Origin: Hymenobacter amundsenii
GTDB lineage: Bacteria; Bacteroidota; Bacteroidia; Cytophagales; Hymenobacteraceae
Length of the DNA stretch: 64,000 nucleotides
Assembly (NCBI RefSeq): GCF_002204745.1
Contig: NZ_NIRR01000004.1
Location: 62,001-126,000, forward strand
Direction of reading: 5' to 3'
In this document: piece after piece, positions 33,497 to 40,639 of the stretch
Layout: the number at the start of each line of letters is the position of its first letter
How positions within the stretch are numbered: position 1 is the first letter of the stretch
Translations under genes and position numbers: made by a program
The notes under the pieces: generated by a model
Told to the model about the DNA's origin: nothing
The model's database searches: none
The model's input: the letters and a program-made list of their open reading frames with translations, nothing else

Positions 33497-34036
33497 ATGC
33501 CCGACCCGCTGCTGACTCCAACACTGAAACTACCGATACCTGGGGCCCGGCTGCGGCCCTGGACCTTCGCCGACGCGCCCGCTCTGGCCCATCACGCCAA
33601 CGACAGGCGCGTCGCCCGCTACCTGCGCGACTCGTTTCAGCACCCGTATTCGGTGGGCGATGCGGAATTTTTCCTGTGTCTGGTGGCCGACAGCACCCGC
33701 GACCTTTTTCTGGCTATTGAAGCCGATGGGGAGGCCGTGGGCAGTGTAGGTGTCCACTTCAAAACCGACGTGCGCCGCCGCTCGGCCGAAATTGGGTACT
33801 GGCTCACGCCCGCCTACTGGGGGCGGGGCTTGGCCACGGCGGCCGTACGAACTGTTTCGGCCTACGTGCTGGCTCAGTTCGACGTCTGCCGGCTCTACGC
33901 GGTGGTATTTGCCAATAACCCCGCCTCGGCCCGGGTACTCGAAAAAGCCGGCTACGAGCTCGAAGCCCGCATGCGCCGGAGCGTAGTGAAGGATGGCGAA
34001 ACCCTGGATTCGCTGCTCTACGCGCTGGTAGTGTAG
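33497..34036 (+). CDS. GNAT family N-acetyltransferase (RimJ/RimL type)
   Basis: A 179-residue acetyltransferase. ARLRPWTFADAPALAHHAND opens the fold; EIGYWLTPAYWGRGLATAAVR is the acetyl-CoA-binding motif with the GRGLAT loop, and NPASARVLEKAGYELEARM is the terminal helix-strand typical of RimJ/RimL relatives. The substrate is unknown. It is a separate family member from the one at 28548 and shares little sequence beyond the fold motifs. Confidence 0.82.
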   Translation: MPDPLLTPTLKLPIPGARLRPWTFADAPALAHHANDRRVARYLRDSFQHPYSVGDAEFFLCLVADSTRDLFLAIEADGEAVGSVGVHFKTDVRRRSAEIGYWLTPAYWGRGLATAAVRTVSAYVLAQFDVCRLYAVVFANNPASARVLEKAGYELEARMRRSVVKDGETLDSLLYALVV

Positions 34037-34099
34037 GATCTTTAAGCTGTTCGCGCTACACGCTAATAGCTATCAGCTACAACTAACAGCTCCCAAAGA

Positions 34100-34891
34100 A
34101 TGCGCTACTTCCTGCACCTGGCCTACGATGGCACCGATTACCACGGCTGGCAGATTCAGCCGGGCGTGAGCACCGTGCAGCAGGAGCTGGACCGCTGCCT
34201 GAGCCAAGTGCTGCGCCAGCCGGTGTACTGCCTGGGCAGCGGCCGCACCGATGCGGGCGTACACGCCAGCCACCAAGTGGCCCACTTTGATGCCGAGCTA
34301 CCCGAGGGCCTCGATGTGCCCACGTTGCTTTACCGCCTCAACCGCGCCCTGCCAGTAGGCATCCGGGGGCAGGTGCTGCACCCTGTGCCGCCTGATGCCC
34401 ATGCTCGCTACCACGCTAAAATCCGCACTTACGAGTACCACGTGCGCCTGCTGCCCGATCCCTTCGCTACCCGCTTCAGCCTCTACCTCGACCGCGCCCC
34501 CGACTTGGCTGCTATGAACGAGGCCGCCGCCCACTTGCTAGGCACCCACGACTTCACTAGTTTTTCCAAGGTGAAAGGCAGCGAGAAGCACTACATCTGC
34601 ACCTGTTTTGAGGCGGGCTGGCACGAGGAGCCCGGCGGGCTGGTGTTCCGCATCCGGGCCAACCGGTTCGTGCGGGGTATGGTGCGGCTGGTGGTAGGCA
34701 CGCTGCTGAGCGTGGGCCGGGGCAAAATGCCCCCCGAGCAGTTCGGGGAAGTCTTCCGCAGCCTCAACCGCGTGCACGCCAGCGGCGCAGCCCTGGCCAA
34801 CGGCTTGTTCCTGTGCCGCGTCGAGTACCCCGCTGAGCTGGTAGGCGGCCAGGAACTGCCGGCCGGGCTGCCGTATTTTTCGCGGGAGTAG
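34100..34891 (+). CDS. truA: tRNA pseudouridine synthase A
   Basis: Makes pseudouridine at positions 38-40 of the tRNA anticodon arm. The 263-residue protein has the catalytic Asp51 in GSGRTDAGVHASHQVAHFD, the N-terminal YDGTDYHGWQIQ, and RFVRGMVRLVVGTLLSVGRGKM near the C-terminus. Length matches the family. The gene follows an acetyltransferase gene by about 60 bases and ends before a hairpin at 34902. Confidence 0.95.
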   Translation: MRYFLHLAYDGTDYHGWQIQPGVSTVQQELDRCLSQVLRQPVYCLGSGRTDAGVHASHQVAHFDAELPEGLDVPTLLYRLNRALPVGIRGQVLHPVPPDAHARYHAKIRTYEYHVRLLPDPFATRFSLYLDRAPDLAAMNEAAAHLLGTHDFTSFSKVKGSEKHYICTCFEAGWHEEPGGLVFRIRANRFVRGMVRLVVGTLLSVGRGKMPPEQFGEVFRSLNRVHASGAALANGLFLCRVEYPAELVGGQELPAGLPYFSRE

Positions 34892-34901
34892 GATAGGGGA
34901 C

Positions 34902-34971
34902 AGCAGCAAAAGAACGGTCATGCTGAGCATAGGCAGAGCCAGAGTCGAAGTATGACCGTTCTTTTGCTGCT
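34902..34971. terminator. hairpin with family A repeat core after truA
   Basis: AGCAGCAAAAGAACGGTCAT and ATGACCGTTCTTTTGCTGCT are perfect 20-base arms around a 30-base loop holding GCTGAGC..GAGTCGAAG. T-rich sequence follows. Confidence 0.8.
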
Positions 34972-35008
34972 GTTCTCTCCACTTCTCACATTCCGCCCGC
35001 CGGCCGGT

Positions 35009-35016
35009 TACCTTTG
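35009..35016 (+). promoter_or_regulatory. -7 promoter element TACCTTTG of the ABC exporter
   Basis: An exact TAnnTTTG match, 21 bases before the ATG at 35038, implying a short untranslated leader. It argues against the TTG start at 35014, which lies within the element. Confidence 0.5.
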
Positions 35017-35037
35017 CATTCCCGTATCAATTCCCCA

Positions 35038-36798
35038 ATGGAGCAAGCTACCCCCGCCACCAAAACCGGCAACGTATTCGACTGGCAGGTGCTGCGCCGG
35101 CTGTTCAAGTACGTGCGGCCCTACCGGCGCGTCTTTTACTTCCTGATTTTCCTCACCATTGCCACGGCGGCGCTGGGCACCTTGCGCCCGTTCCTGATTC
35201 AGCGGATGGTTGATGTGAGCATTGAGCAGGGCGATATAGCGGGGCTGAACCAGATGTTCGGGCTGTTGCTGGTGCTGCTCGTGGGCCACGCCATCGTGAG
35301 CTACCTCCAGACGTATTTCGGCGGCTGGCTGGGCCAGTATATCGTGCGCGACATCCGCGTCGACCTCTATCGGCACATTCTGGATTTGCGCCTCAAGTTC
35401 TTTGACCGCACGCCCATCGGCCAGCTCGTTACCCGCAACATCTCCGACGTGGAAACCCTTTCCGACGTGTTCAGCGAGGGGCTGGCGGCCATGATTGGCG
35501 ACATTCTGCAGCTCGTGTTTATTGTGAGCTTCATGTTTTACATCGACTGGCGGCTCACGCTCATCAGCCTCTCGGTGATTCCGCCGCTGCTATTCAGCAC
35601 CTACGTATTCAAGGAGAAGATCAAGCAGTCATTTCAGGAGGTGCGCACGGCCGTATCCAGCCTCAACTCCTTCGTGCAGGAGCACCTGACGGGCATGAAC
35701 GTGGTCCAGATTTTCAACAATGAGGAGCGCGAGTTTCGCAAGTTCGAGAAGATAAACCAGGAGCATACCCGCGCCAATATCCGGTCGGTGCTCTACTACA
35801 GCATCTACTTCCCGGTGGCCGAAGTGCTGGCTGCCGCCGGCGTGGGCCTGCTGGTGTGGTACGCAGCCCAGGGCCAGATCGAGGGCACGATTTCCAAGGG
35901 CGCCCTCATCGCCTTTATCATGTACAACGCCCTGTTCTTCCGCCCCATCCGCCAGATTGCCGACCGCTTCAATACGCTGCAACTGGGCCTGGTGAGCACC
36001 GAGCGCCTGCTCAAGCTCCTCGACAGTAAGGAGCTGATGGCTGACAATGGTACCTACATTCCCGAGCAGCTGCGCGGTGAAGTCCAGTTCGAGCACGTCT
36101 GGTTTGCTTACAACGACGAGGACTGGGTGCTGCGCGACGTGAACTTCGACATCAAAGCGGGCCAGACCTACGCCTTCGTGGGGGCCACCGGGGCGGGCAA
36201 AACCAGCATCATCAACCTGCTCAGCCGCTTCTACGAAATCAACAAAGGCACCATCCGCATCGACGGCCACGACCTGCGCGAGTACGACCTCAAGGACCTG
36301 CGCCGCCACATCGGCGTCGTGCTCCAGGATGTGTTCCTGTTCGCCGGCACCATCCGCGACAACATCACGCTGGGCAAAACCGACATCACCGACGCCCAGA
36401 TCTGGGAAGCCGCCGACCTCGTAGGCGCCCGCCGCTTCATCGAGCGCCTGCCCGGCGCCCTCGATTACGCCGTAATGGAGCGCGGGGCCACGCTCTCGGT
36501 GGGCCAGCGTCAGCTCATTAGCTTCGTGCGGGCCATGGTCTACCAACCCCGCATCATCATTCTCGATGAGGCCACCTCCTCAGTCGATTCCGAGACGGAG
36601 GAACTGATTCAGGAGGCCATTGAGAAGCTCATGCAGGGCCGCACCAGCCTCGTGATTGCCCACCGCCTGAGCACCATCCAGAAAGCCGACCAGATAATCG
36701 TGCTCGACAAAGGCGAAATCAAGGAATCGGGCACCCACGAGGAACTGCTGCGCCACCAGGGTTTCTACGCCAACCTCTACCAGATGCAATATGTGTAA
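35038..36798 (+). CDS. MsbA-like ABC exporter, fused permease and ATPase
   Basis: A 586-residue half-transporter, working as a dimer. Six membrane helices lie in the first ~310 residues (VFYFLIFLTIATAALG, LLLVLLVGHAIVSYL, LQLVFIVSFMFYI and others). The ATPase has Walker A GATGAGKTS, the Q-loop VLQDVFLFAGTI, signature GATLSVGQRQ (LSVGQ in place of LSGGQ), Walker B IIILDEATS and the H-loop IAHRLST. Such exporters move lipids, lipid A precursors or drugs outward; I cannot tell which. The longer start at 35014 was rejected because it overlaps the promoter. Confidence 0.9.
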   Translation: MEQATPATKTGNVFDWQVLRRLFKYVRPYRRVFYFLIFLTIATAALGTLRPFLIQRMVDVSIEQGDIAGLNQMFGLLLVLLVGHAIVSYLQTYFGGWLGQYIVRDIRVDLYRHILDLRLKFFDRTPIGQLVTRNISDVETLSDVFSEGLAAMIGDILQLVFIVSFMFYIDWRLTLISLSVIPPLLFSTYVFKEKIKQSFQEVRTAVSSLNSFVQEHLTGMNVVQIFNNEEREFRKFEKINQEHTRANIRSVLYYSIYFPVAEVLAAAGVGLLVWYAAQGQIEGTISKGALIAFIMYNALFFRPIRQIADRFNTLQLGLVSTERLLKLLDSKELMADNGTYIPEQLRGEVQFEHVWFAYNDEDWVLRDVNFDIKAGQTYAFVGATGAGKTSIINLLSRFYEINKGTIRIDGHDLREYDLKDLRRHIGVVLQDVFLFAGTIRDNITLGKTDITDAQIWEAADLVGARRFIERLPGALDYAVMERGATLSVGQRQLISFVRAMVYQPRIIILDEATSSVDSETEELIQEAIEKLMQGRTSLVIAHRLSTIQKADQIIVLDKGEIKESGTHEELLRHQGFYANLYQMQYV

Positions 36799-36818
36799 GA
36801 GGGCGGCTGAAGAACAGT

Positions 36819-36916
36819 GTCATGCTGAGCGGAGTCGAAGCATTTCTACCCCAGTGCCAATCCTGACACCGGAGTAAGCATTGCGGTAGAGATGCTTCGA
36901 CTCCGCTCAGCATGAC
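36819..36916. repeat. palindromic intergenic repeat, family A (complete copy)
   Basis: GTCATGCTGAGCGGAGTCGA..AGCATTTCTACC and the inverse GGTAGAGATGCTTCG..ACTCCGCTCAGCATGAC. This is the cleanest two-armed copy in the window, with a ~34-base centre. It lies 20 bases after the ABC exporter stop. Confidence 0.85.
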
Positions 36917-36954
36917 GGCCTATTATTTACCCCAACAGCTCATACCTTCCCTTT

Positions 36955-37479
36955 ATGAACCGAATTTCCCTTGCCCTGGCGTTGCTGCTGATTGTTGGTT
37001 TCGCCGTGGCATACTGGCAGATGGGCGGCTTCAAGGCCGCCACTGTAACTGCCGAAACCACCAGCCGGCCCTACTTTGTGGCCGGCCGCTACTACGCCGG
37101 CCCGGCCAACGACGAAGCCTTTGGCGACCTGACCCGCCAGGCCTACACCCTGCGTAAAGCCGGCAAGCTGCGCGGCGACTTCGGCAACATCTTCTACAAC
37201 AGCCCCGAAAGCACCCGCGACTCGGCCCGCGTGTTCGTGGGCGTGCTCGTAGCCGATACTAGCTCCCAGGCCCTGCCCGCTGGTTATTCCTACCGCACGT
37301 TCGCGGCCGGCCAGCGGGTGTTGCACGCTCGCATCAAGGCCAGCTACCTCGTCGCCCCCGACAAGCTCTACAACGGCATCAAAACCGCCGCCGAAGAGCA
37401 GAAGCTGACGCTCCGGCATGTGTACCTGGAACACTTTCCCGATCAGGGTGAGCCCGAGGTTTTTGCGGCGGTGAAGTAG
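36955..37479 (+). CDS. membrane-anchored GyrI-like domain protein (tentative)
   Basis: A 174-residue protein with one N-terminal membrane helix (ISLALALLLIVGFAVAYW) and a soluble domain of about 145 residues outside or inside the membrane. The domain pattern (RPYFVAGRYYAGPAND, FVGVLVADTSSQALPAGYSYRTFAAGQRVLHARI, and LRHVYLEHFPDQGEPEVFAAV at the end) resembles the GyrI-like small-molecule-binding fold. That is an impression from strand order, not a motif match. Function is unknown. Confidence 0.55.
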   Translation: MNRISLALALLLIVGFAVAYWQMGGFKAATVTAETTSRPYFVAGRYYAGPANDEAFGDLTRQAYTLRKAGKLRGDFGNIFYNSPESTRDSARVFVGVLVADTSSQALPAGYSYRTFAAGQRVLHARIKASYLVAPDKLYNGIKTAAEEQKLTLRHVYLEHFPDQGEPEVFAAVK

Positions 37480-37490
37480 CGGGTCAGTAA

Positions 37491-37533
37491 CGCAACAAGC
37501 CCCATCCGAATCGTGCGGATGAGGCTTGTTGCG
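37491..37533. terminator. bidirectional hairpin terminator
   Basis: CGCAACAAGCCCCATCCG pairs with CGGATGAGGCTTGTTGCG. It stands between two converging genes. Confidence 0.8.
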
Positions 37534-37547
37534 CTATGTCTTCTAGC

Positions 37548-38231
37548 TCAGTTGCGGCCCAGGTAGAGTGATATGCCCAGGTTCAGGTCCTGAAGACCGA
37601 AGCCAAAATCAAGAATGCTATCCGTCGTTTTAATGCTTTGAGAGTTGCGTCGATATTTGTCTGTCAGCCGGTTATAGCTGATCCCACGCAAAGTAAGCTC
37701 TAAGCCCAGTTTGGTGGTCGGGAAAAATACAATACCTGGCAATAAACTACCGTAGATACCCTGCTGGCGGGAACCTCCACTACCAAGCCCATTATACAAG
37801 CCACTTGAACCGTAAACATTCTGGTAGCCACTTGCCAGTCCACCGTACAGCGCTACTTTTTCACCGATGAACTTGTAATAGCGGGCAAAAAGTCCGCCGC
37901 GGAGTGTTCGTATTGTATTCTCAGTCACAATTAACTGGATGCCTCCAGGAGTCACATCTTCGTAAAACCTATCATATGTGTTGAGGTTGACACCTGCCCC
38001 AACGCCTATCACTAGGTTGTCAGCTATGAAATAACCCGCGCTTGGCTGAAAGTTGAATCGCTTATCTCTTTGCTCTAGAGGTTGCCTGCTGGCGCCAATG
38101 CTATTAGTTTCGCGTTTTTGATAACTGTAGCCGATGGACCCGGTGAGTAGCTTAGTGCCCGCTGAAATCTGGGCCTGGGCTGATAAGGTGCCGGCGCTTA
38201 GAAGGAGCACGGCGAAAAGGGTCTTTTTCAT
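37548..38231 (-). CDS. outer-membrane beta-barrel protein, comparatively AT-rich
   Basis: A 227-residue exported protein with signal peptide MKKTLFAVLLLSAGTLSAQAQ. Strand-rich sequence follows (LLTGSIGYSYQKRE, LVIGVGAGVNL, GGLFARYYKFIGEKVALYGGLASGY, LELTLRGISYN), ending in LNLGISLYLGRN. It resembles the general OmpA-barrel/PorT group. The DNA is visibly less GC-rich than its neighbours, with runs such as TTCGTATTGTATTCTCAG, suggesting recent acquisition or relaxed selection. The start at 38231 opens the signal peptide; a longer frame runs on through the gap toward the first tRNA gene and was rejected. Confidence 0.75.
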   Translation of the reverse strand: MKKTLFAVLLLSAGTLSAQAQISAGTKLLTGSIGYSYQKRETNSIGASRQPLEQRDKRFNFQPSAGYFIADNLVIGVGAGVNLNTYDRFYEDVTPGGIQLIVTENTIRTLRGGLFARYYKFIGEKVALYGGLASGYQNVYGSSGLYNGLGSGGSRQQGIYGSLLPGIVFFPTTKLGLELTLRGISYNRLTDKYRRNSQSIKTTDSILDFGFGLQDLNLGISLYLGRN

Positions 38232-38381
38232 AAGAGGGGAAAGAATAAAAGATGGGCGAAAGTAAGCGTTTGCAACGAGCAGACGGCGATTTAACGGCTC
38301 GCTTATGTTCTTTAGTATCGGTATACCGCTATCTATTTCTGGGACTGAAGCGTTGAGCTGAAGCCCAACCTCCCTGAACGC

Positions 38382-38419
38382 CAAACTGCCCGTCGAACCA
38401 AAGTTCAGCGGGCAGTTTG
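38382..38419 (-). terminator. hairpin downstream of the tRNA-Pro genes
   Basis: CAAACTGCCCG and CGGGCAGTTTG are perfect arms. On the minus strand it lies 20 bases beyond the end of tRNA-Pro(TGG). Confidence 0.65.
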
Positions 38420-38439
38420 AAAGAGAGGGTACTACGAAG

Positions 38440-38513
38440 TCGGGGTGGCAGGATTCGAACCTGCGGCCTCCTGCTCCCAAAGCAGGCGCGATACCGGGCT
38501 ACGCTACACCCCG
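38440..38513 (-). tRNA. tRNA-Pro (anticodon TGG)
   Basis: On the minus strand the 74-base gene folds with acceptor CGGGGTG/CACCCCG, anticodon stem CCTGC/GCAGG around loop TTTGGGA (anticodon TGG), and a T-arm with GGTTCGAATCC. The discriminator base is A. The CCA end is not encoded. This tRNA reads CCA and, by wobble, other proline codons. Confidence 0.95.
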
Positions 38514-38545
38514 AAAAAAAGCCTCCGGGTGGGGTTCCCGGAGGC
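38514..38545 (-). terminator. terminator between the two tRNA-Pro genes
   Basis: On the minus strand GCCTCCGGG pairs with CCCGGAGGC around a 7-base loop and is followed by seven T, which directly abut the first base of tRNA-Pro(TGG). It should end the transcript of the upstream tRNA-Pro(GGG). Confidence 0.75.
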
Positions 38546-38567
38546 TTCAATCGAAAAAATTCCTCGG

Positions 38568-38641
38568 TCGGAGTGGCAGGATTCGAACCTACGACCTCCA
38601 GCACCCCATGCTGGCGCGATACCAGGCTACGCTACACCCCG
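38568..38641 (-). tRNA. tRNA-Pro (anticodon GGG)
   Basis: A 74-base minus-strand gene: acceptor CGGGGTG/CACTCCG with one G-T pair, anticodon stem CCAGC/GCTGG around loop ATGGGGT (anticodon GGG), T-arm GGTTCGAATCC, discriminator A. Its 5' half is almost identical to the other tRNA-Pro gene, so the two probably arose by duplication followed by anticodon-arm change. Confidence 0.95.
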
Positions 38642-38928
38642 ATAGAATTATGATGCAAATGTACGGTAGCCGGCGGGTAATGTGCAAGCCACCCGCTGGT
38701 TTTTTCCGGGCACCAACTACATTTTGAGCAGGCCGGCAGGCTATCGGGTTGCTTTAGTGTCAGTTGAGCCATTGAAAAAGCTCGGAAGCAGTAGCATAAA
38801 AGCAGGCTTGGCTCGTTTCTTGTAAACAATTTTTCACTCATTTTTGAGTGAGAAAAATCCGGTGATGGGGGAGTTCTTCGTATCTTCCTTGTCTTGTGTA
38901 GCTCCTCCGTCCATCTTCCAACACGCGT

Positions 38929-39327
38929 ATGAAAACTTCTACTTTCCTGGGATTCCTGCTGGCATTGCTAATTGCGAGTCCGGCGGCGCAGGCCCAAACT
39001 GCGGCTGCTGCCGCGCCGATTGCGGCCCAATCTGCGCCCGTGGCCCTAATTACCGATAAAACAACCGTGGCGCCCGCTTCCACTGCGGCCATAAAGGTGC
39101 GGCTTGAAACCAACCCCGTTACCCGCCACCTCATCGTGCGCACCGATGCCAGCGGCCCCACCCGGGTCGAGCTCAACGGTGCCGATGGTCATCCTGTCCT
39201 CACCCGCGACCTGCTGGCCGGCGACCTGGTAAGCCTGGACGTTAGCCGCCTGCCAATGGGCTCTTATCTTGTCAAGTGCACTTCGGGCGAGCGTAGCGGC
39301 ACGAAACGGGTGATATTGGGGCAGTAG
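38929..39327 (+). CDS. small secreted protein with a sorting-domain-like C-terminus
   Basis: A 132-residue exported protein; the signal peptide ends at AAQAQ. After an alanine-rich linker, a domain of ~75 residues reads THRLIV-like strands, VELNGADGHPVLTRD, LVSLDVSRLPMGSYLVKCTSGERSGTKRVIL. The last part is like the beta-sandwich C-terminal sorting domain used by the type IX secretion system (..L..G.Y.v....g....kk..l). If so, it is an almost naked sorting domain without a cargo; it could equally be a small structural protein. Confidence 0.55.
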   Translation: MKTSTFLGFLLALLIASPAAQAQTAAAAAPIAAQSAPVALITDKTTVAPASTAAIKVRLETNPVTRHLIVRTDASGPTRVELNGADGHPVLTRDLLAGDLVSLDVSRLPMGSYLVKCTSGERSGTKRVILGQ

Positions 39328-39390
39328 ACAGGCAGCTAATTAAGTAGCTAATGGTGCTTAAGTAACAGCAAGAAGAATCTGGACAAAAGA

Positions 39391-39418
39391 AACCCTGCAA
39401 CACGCGTTGCGGGGTTTT
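39391..39418 (+). terminator. intrinsic terminator
   Basis: AACCCTGCAAC pairs with GTTGCGGGGTT around ACGC, followed by TTATTTT. Confidence 0.85.
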
Positions 39419-39476
39419 ATTTTGCCCAACTTGGCTGGTGTCTTTCAACCACTACTGCTTATCTGACGGCCGCGCC

Positions 39477-40616
39477 ATGACCAACCTTTCGTACTGGGAG
39501 TACCAGTCTTTTCTGGAGGAAGCCGATGTGGTGGTGGTAGGCGGCGGGCTGGTGGGGCTCACAGCGGCCATCTACCTGCGGCAGCACCGGCCCCAGGCCC
39601 GGGTGCTGGTGCTCGAACGCGCCGTGCTGCCCAACGGCGCCAGCACCAAAAATGCCGGTTTCGCATGCTTCGGCAGCGTGTCGGAGCTGCACGCCCAGGA
39701 GCAACGCGGCGGTACTGCCGCCCTGCTGGCCGTGGTGCAAGCCCGTTGGGAAGGCCTGCGCCGCCTGCGTGAGATGCTCGGCGACGAGCCCCTGGGCTAC
39801 CGGCCCGAAGGCGGCTTCGAGCTGTTCAAACCGGCCGACGCCACCTTGGCGGCCAGCAGCCGCGGGCTGTTGAGCTATTACAACGAGCTGCTGGCCCCCA
39901 TTATCGGCCAAGAAACGGTGTTCCGCAACGCCTCGGCCCGCATTGCCGGGCTGGGACTGGGCCAAACGGAGATGATGCTCGAAAACACGGCCGAGGGCAG
40001 CCTCGATACCGGCCGACTGATGCTGGCGCTGCTGCGGCGGGCCTGGGCCGCGGGCGTAGTGGTGCTCCACGGCTGCCCGGTGCAGCACCTCGAACCCAAG
40101 GCCGGTGCAGTACGGGTGCACCTGCCCGGCGGGCCCACGGTAACGGCCGGGCAGGTGTTGGTGGCCACGAATGCCTTCGCCCGCGAGCTGGTGCCGGGCC
40201 TCGATTTGGTGCCCGGCCGGGGACAGGTGCTGGTAACTGAGCCGCTGCCCGATCTGCAACTGCCCGGCACCTTCCACTACGACCAAGGCTACTACTATTT
40301 CCGGCAGGTGAACCAACGGGTGCTACTAGGTGGGGGGCGCAACCTCGATTTCGACGCCGAGCAAACCACCGCTCCCGGCCTGACGCCGCTCGTGCAGCAG
40401 CGCCTCGAAGAACTGCTGCACACGGTCATCCGGCCCGGCCGGCCGCGCCCCCGCATCGACTACCGCTGGAGCGGGATCATGGCCTTTGGCCCGGCGCTGG
40501 AGCCTATTATCAGGCAGGTATCGCCCGGCCTGTACGTGGCCGTGCGCTGCAACGGCATGGGCGTGGCCCTGGGCGCGGGCAGCGGTTGGCAGGCCGCCCA
40601 GCTGATGACGCAGTAG
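39477..40616 (+). CDS. FAD-dependent oxidoreductase (DAO family)
   Basis: A 379-residue flavoenzyme of the D-amino-acid oxidase/glycine oxidase fold. The dinucleotide-binding motif is ADVVVVGGGLVGLTAAIYL near residue 17, with the ribose-binding glutamate in VLVLERA ~30 residues on. PNGASTKNAGFACFG and the C-terminal RPRIDYRWSGIMAFGPALEPII fit proteins that oxidise amino acids or amino-sugars. No sulfur or amino-acid pathway gene is adjacent. The ATG at 39477 was chosen over a GTG 13 codons upstream because the family starts close to this point. Confidence 0.82.
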   Translation: MTNLSYWEYQSFLEEADVVVVGGGLVGLTAAIYLRQHRPQARVLVLERAVLPNGASTKNAGFACFGSVSELHAQEQRGGTAALLAVVQARWEGLRRLREMLGDEPLGYRPEGGFELFKPADATLAASSRGLLSYYNELLAPIIGQETVFRNASARIAGLGLGQTEMMLENTAEGSLDTGRLMLALLRRAWAAGVVVLHGCPVQHLEPKAGAVRVHLPGGPTVTAGQVLVATNAFARELVPGLDLVPGRGQVLVTEPLPDLQLPGTFHYDQGYYYFRQVNQRVLLGGGRNLDFDAEQTTAPGLTPLVQQRLEELLHTVIRPGRPRPRIDYRWSGIMAFGPALEPIIRQVSPGLYVAVRCNGMGVALGAGSGWQAAQLMTQ

Positions 40617-40639
40617 GAGCGCGGCCCCGTCAGTCGGCC

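Noticed and set aside
35014..35037. TTG start for the ABC exporter
   Set aside because: It lies inside the -7 promoter element; the ATG at 35038 is the better start.
2395..36916. CRISPR array
   Set aside because: The repeats are dispersed over many kilobases, palindromic and of unequal length, with no regular spacers and no cas genes.
38232..38480. Longer start for the barrel protein at 37548
   Set aside because: The extension runs through the terminator hairpin and into the tRNA-Pro gene; the signal peptide begins at 38231.
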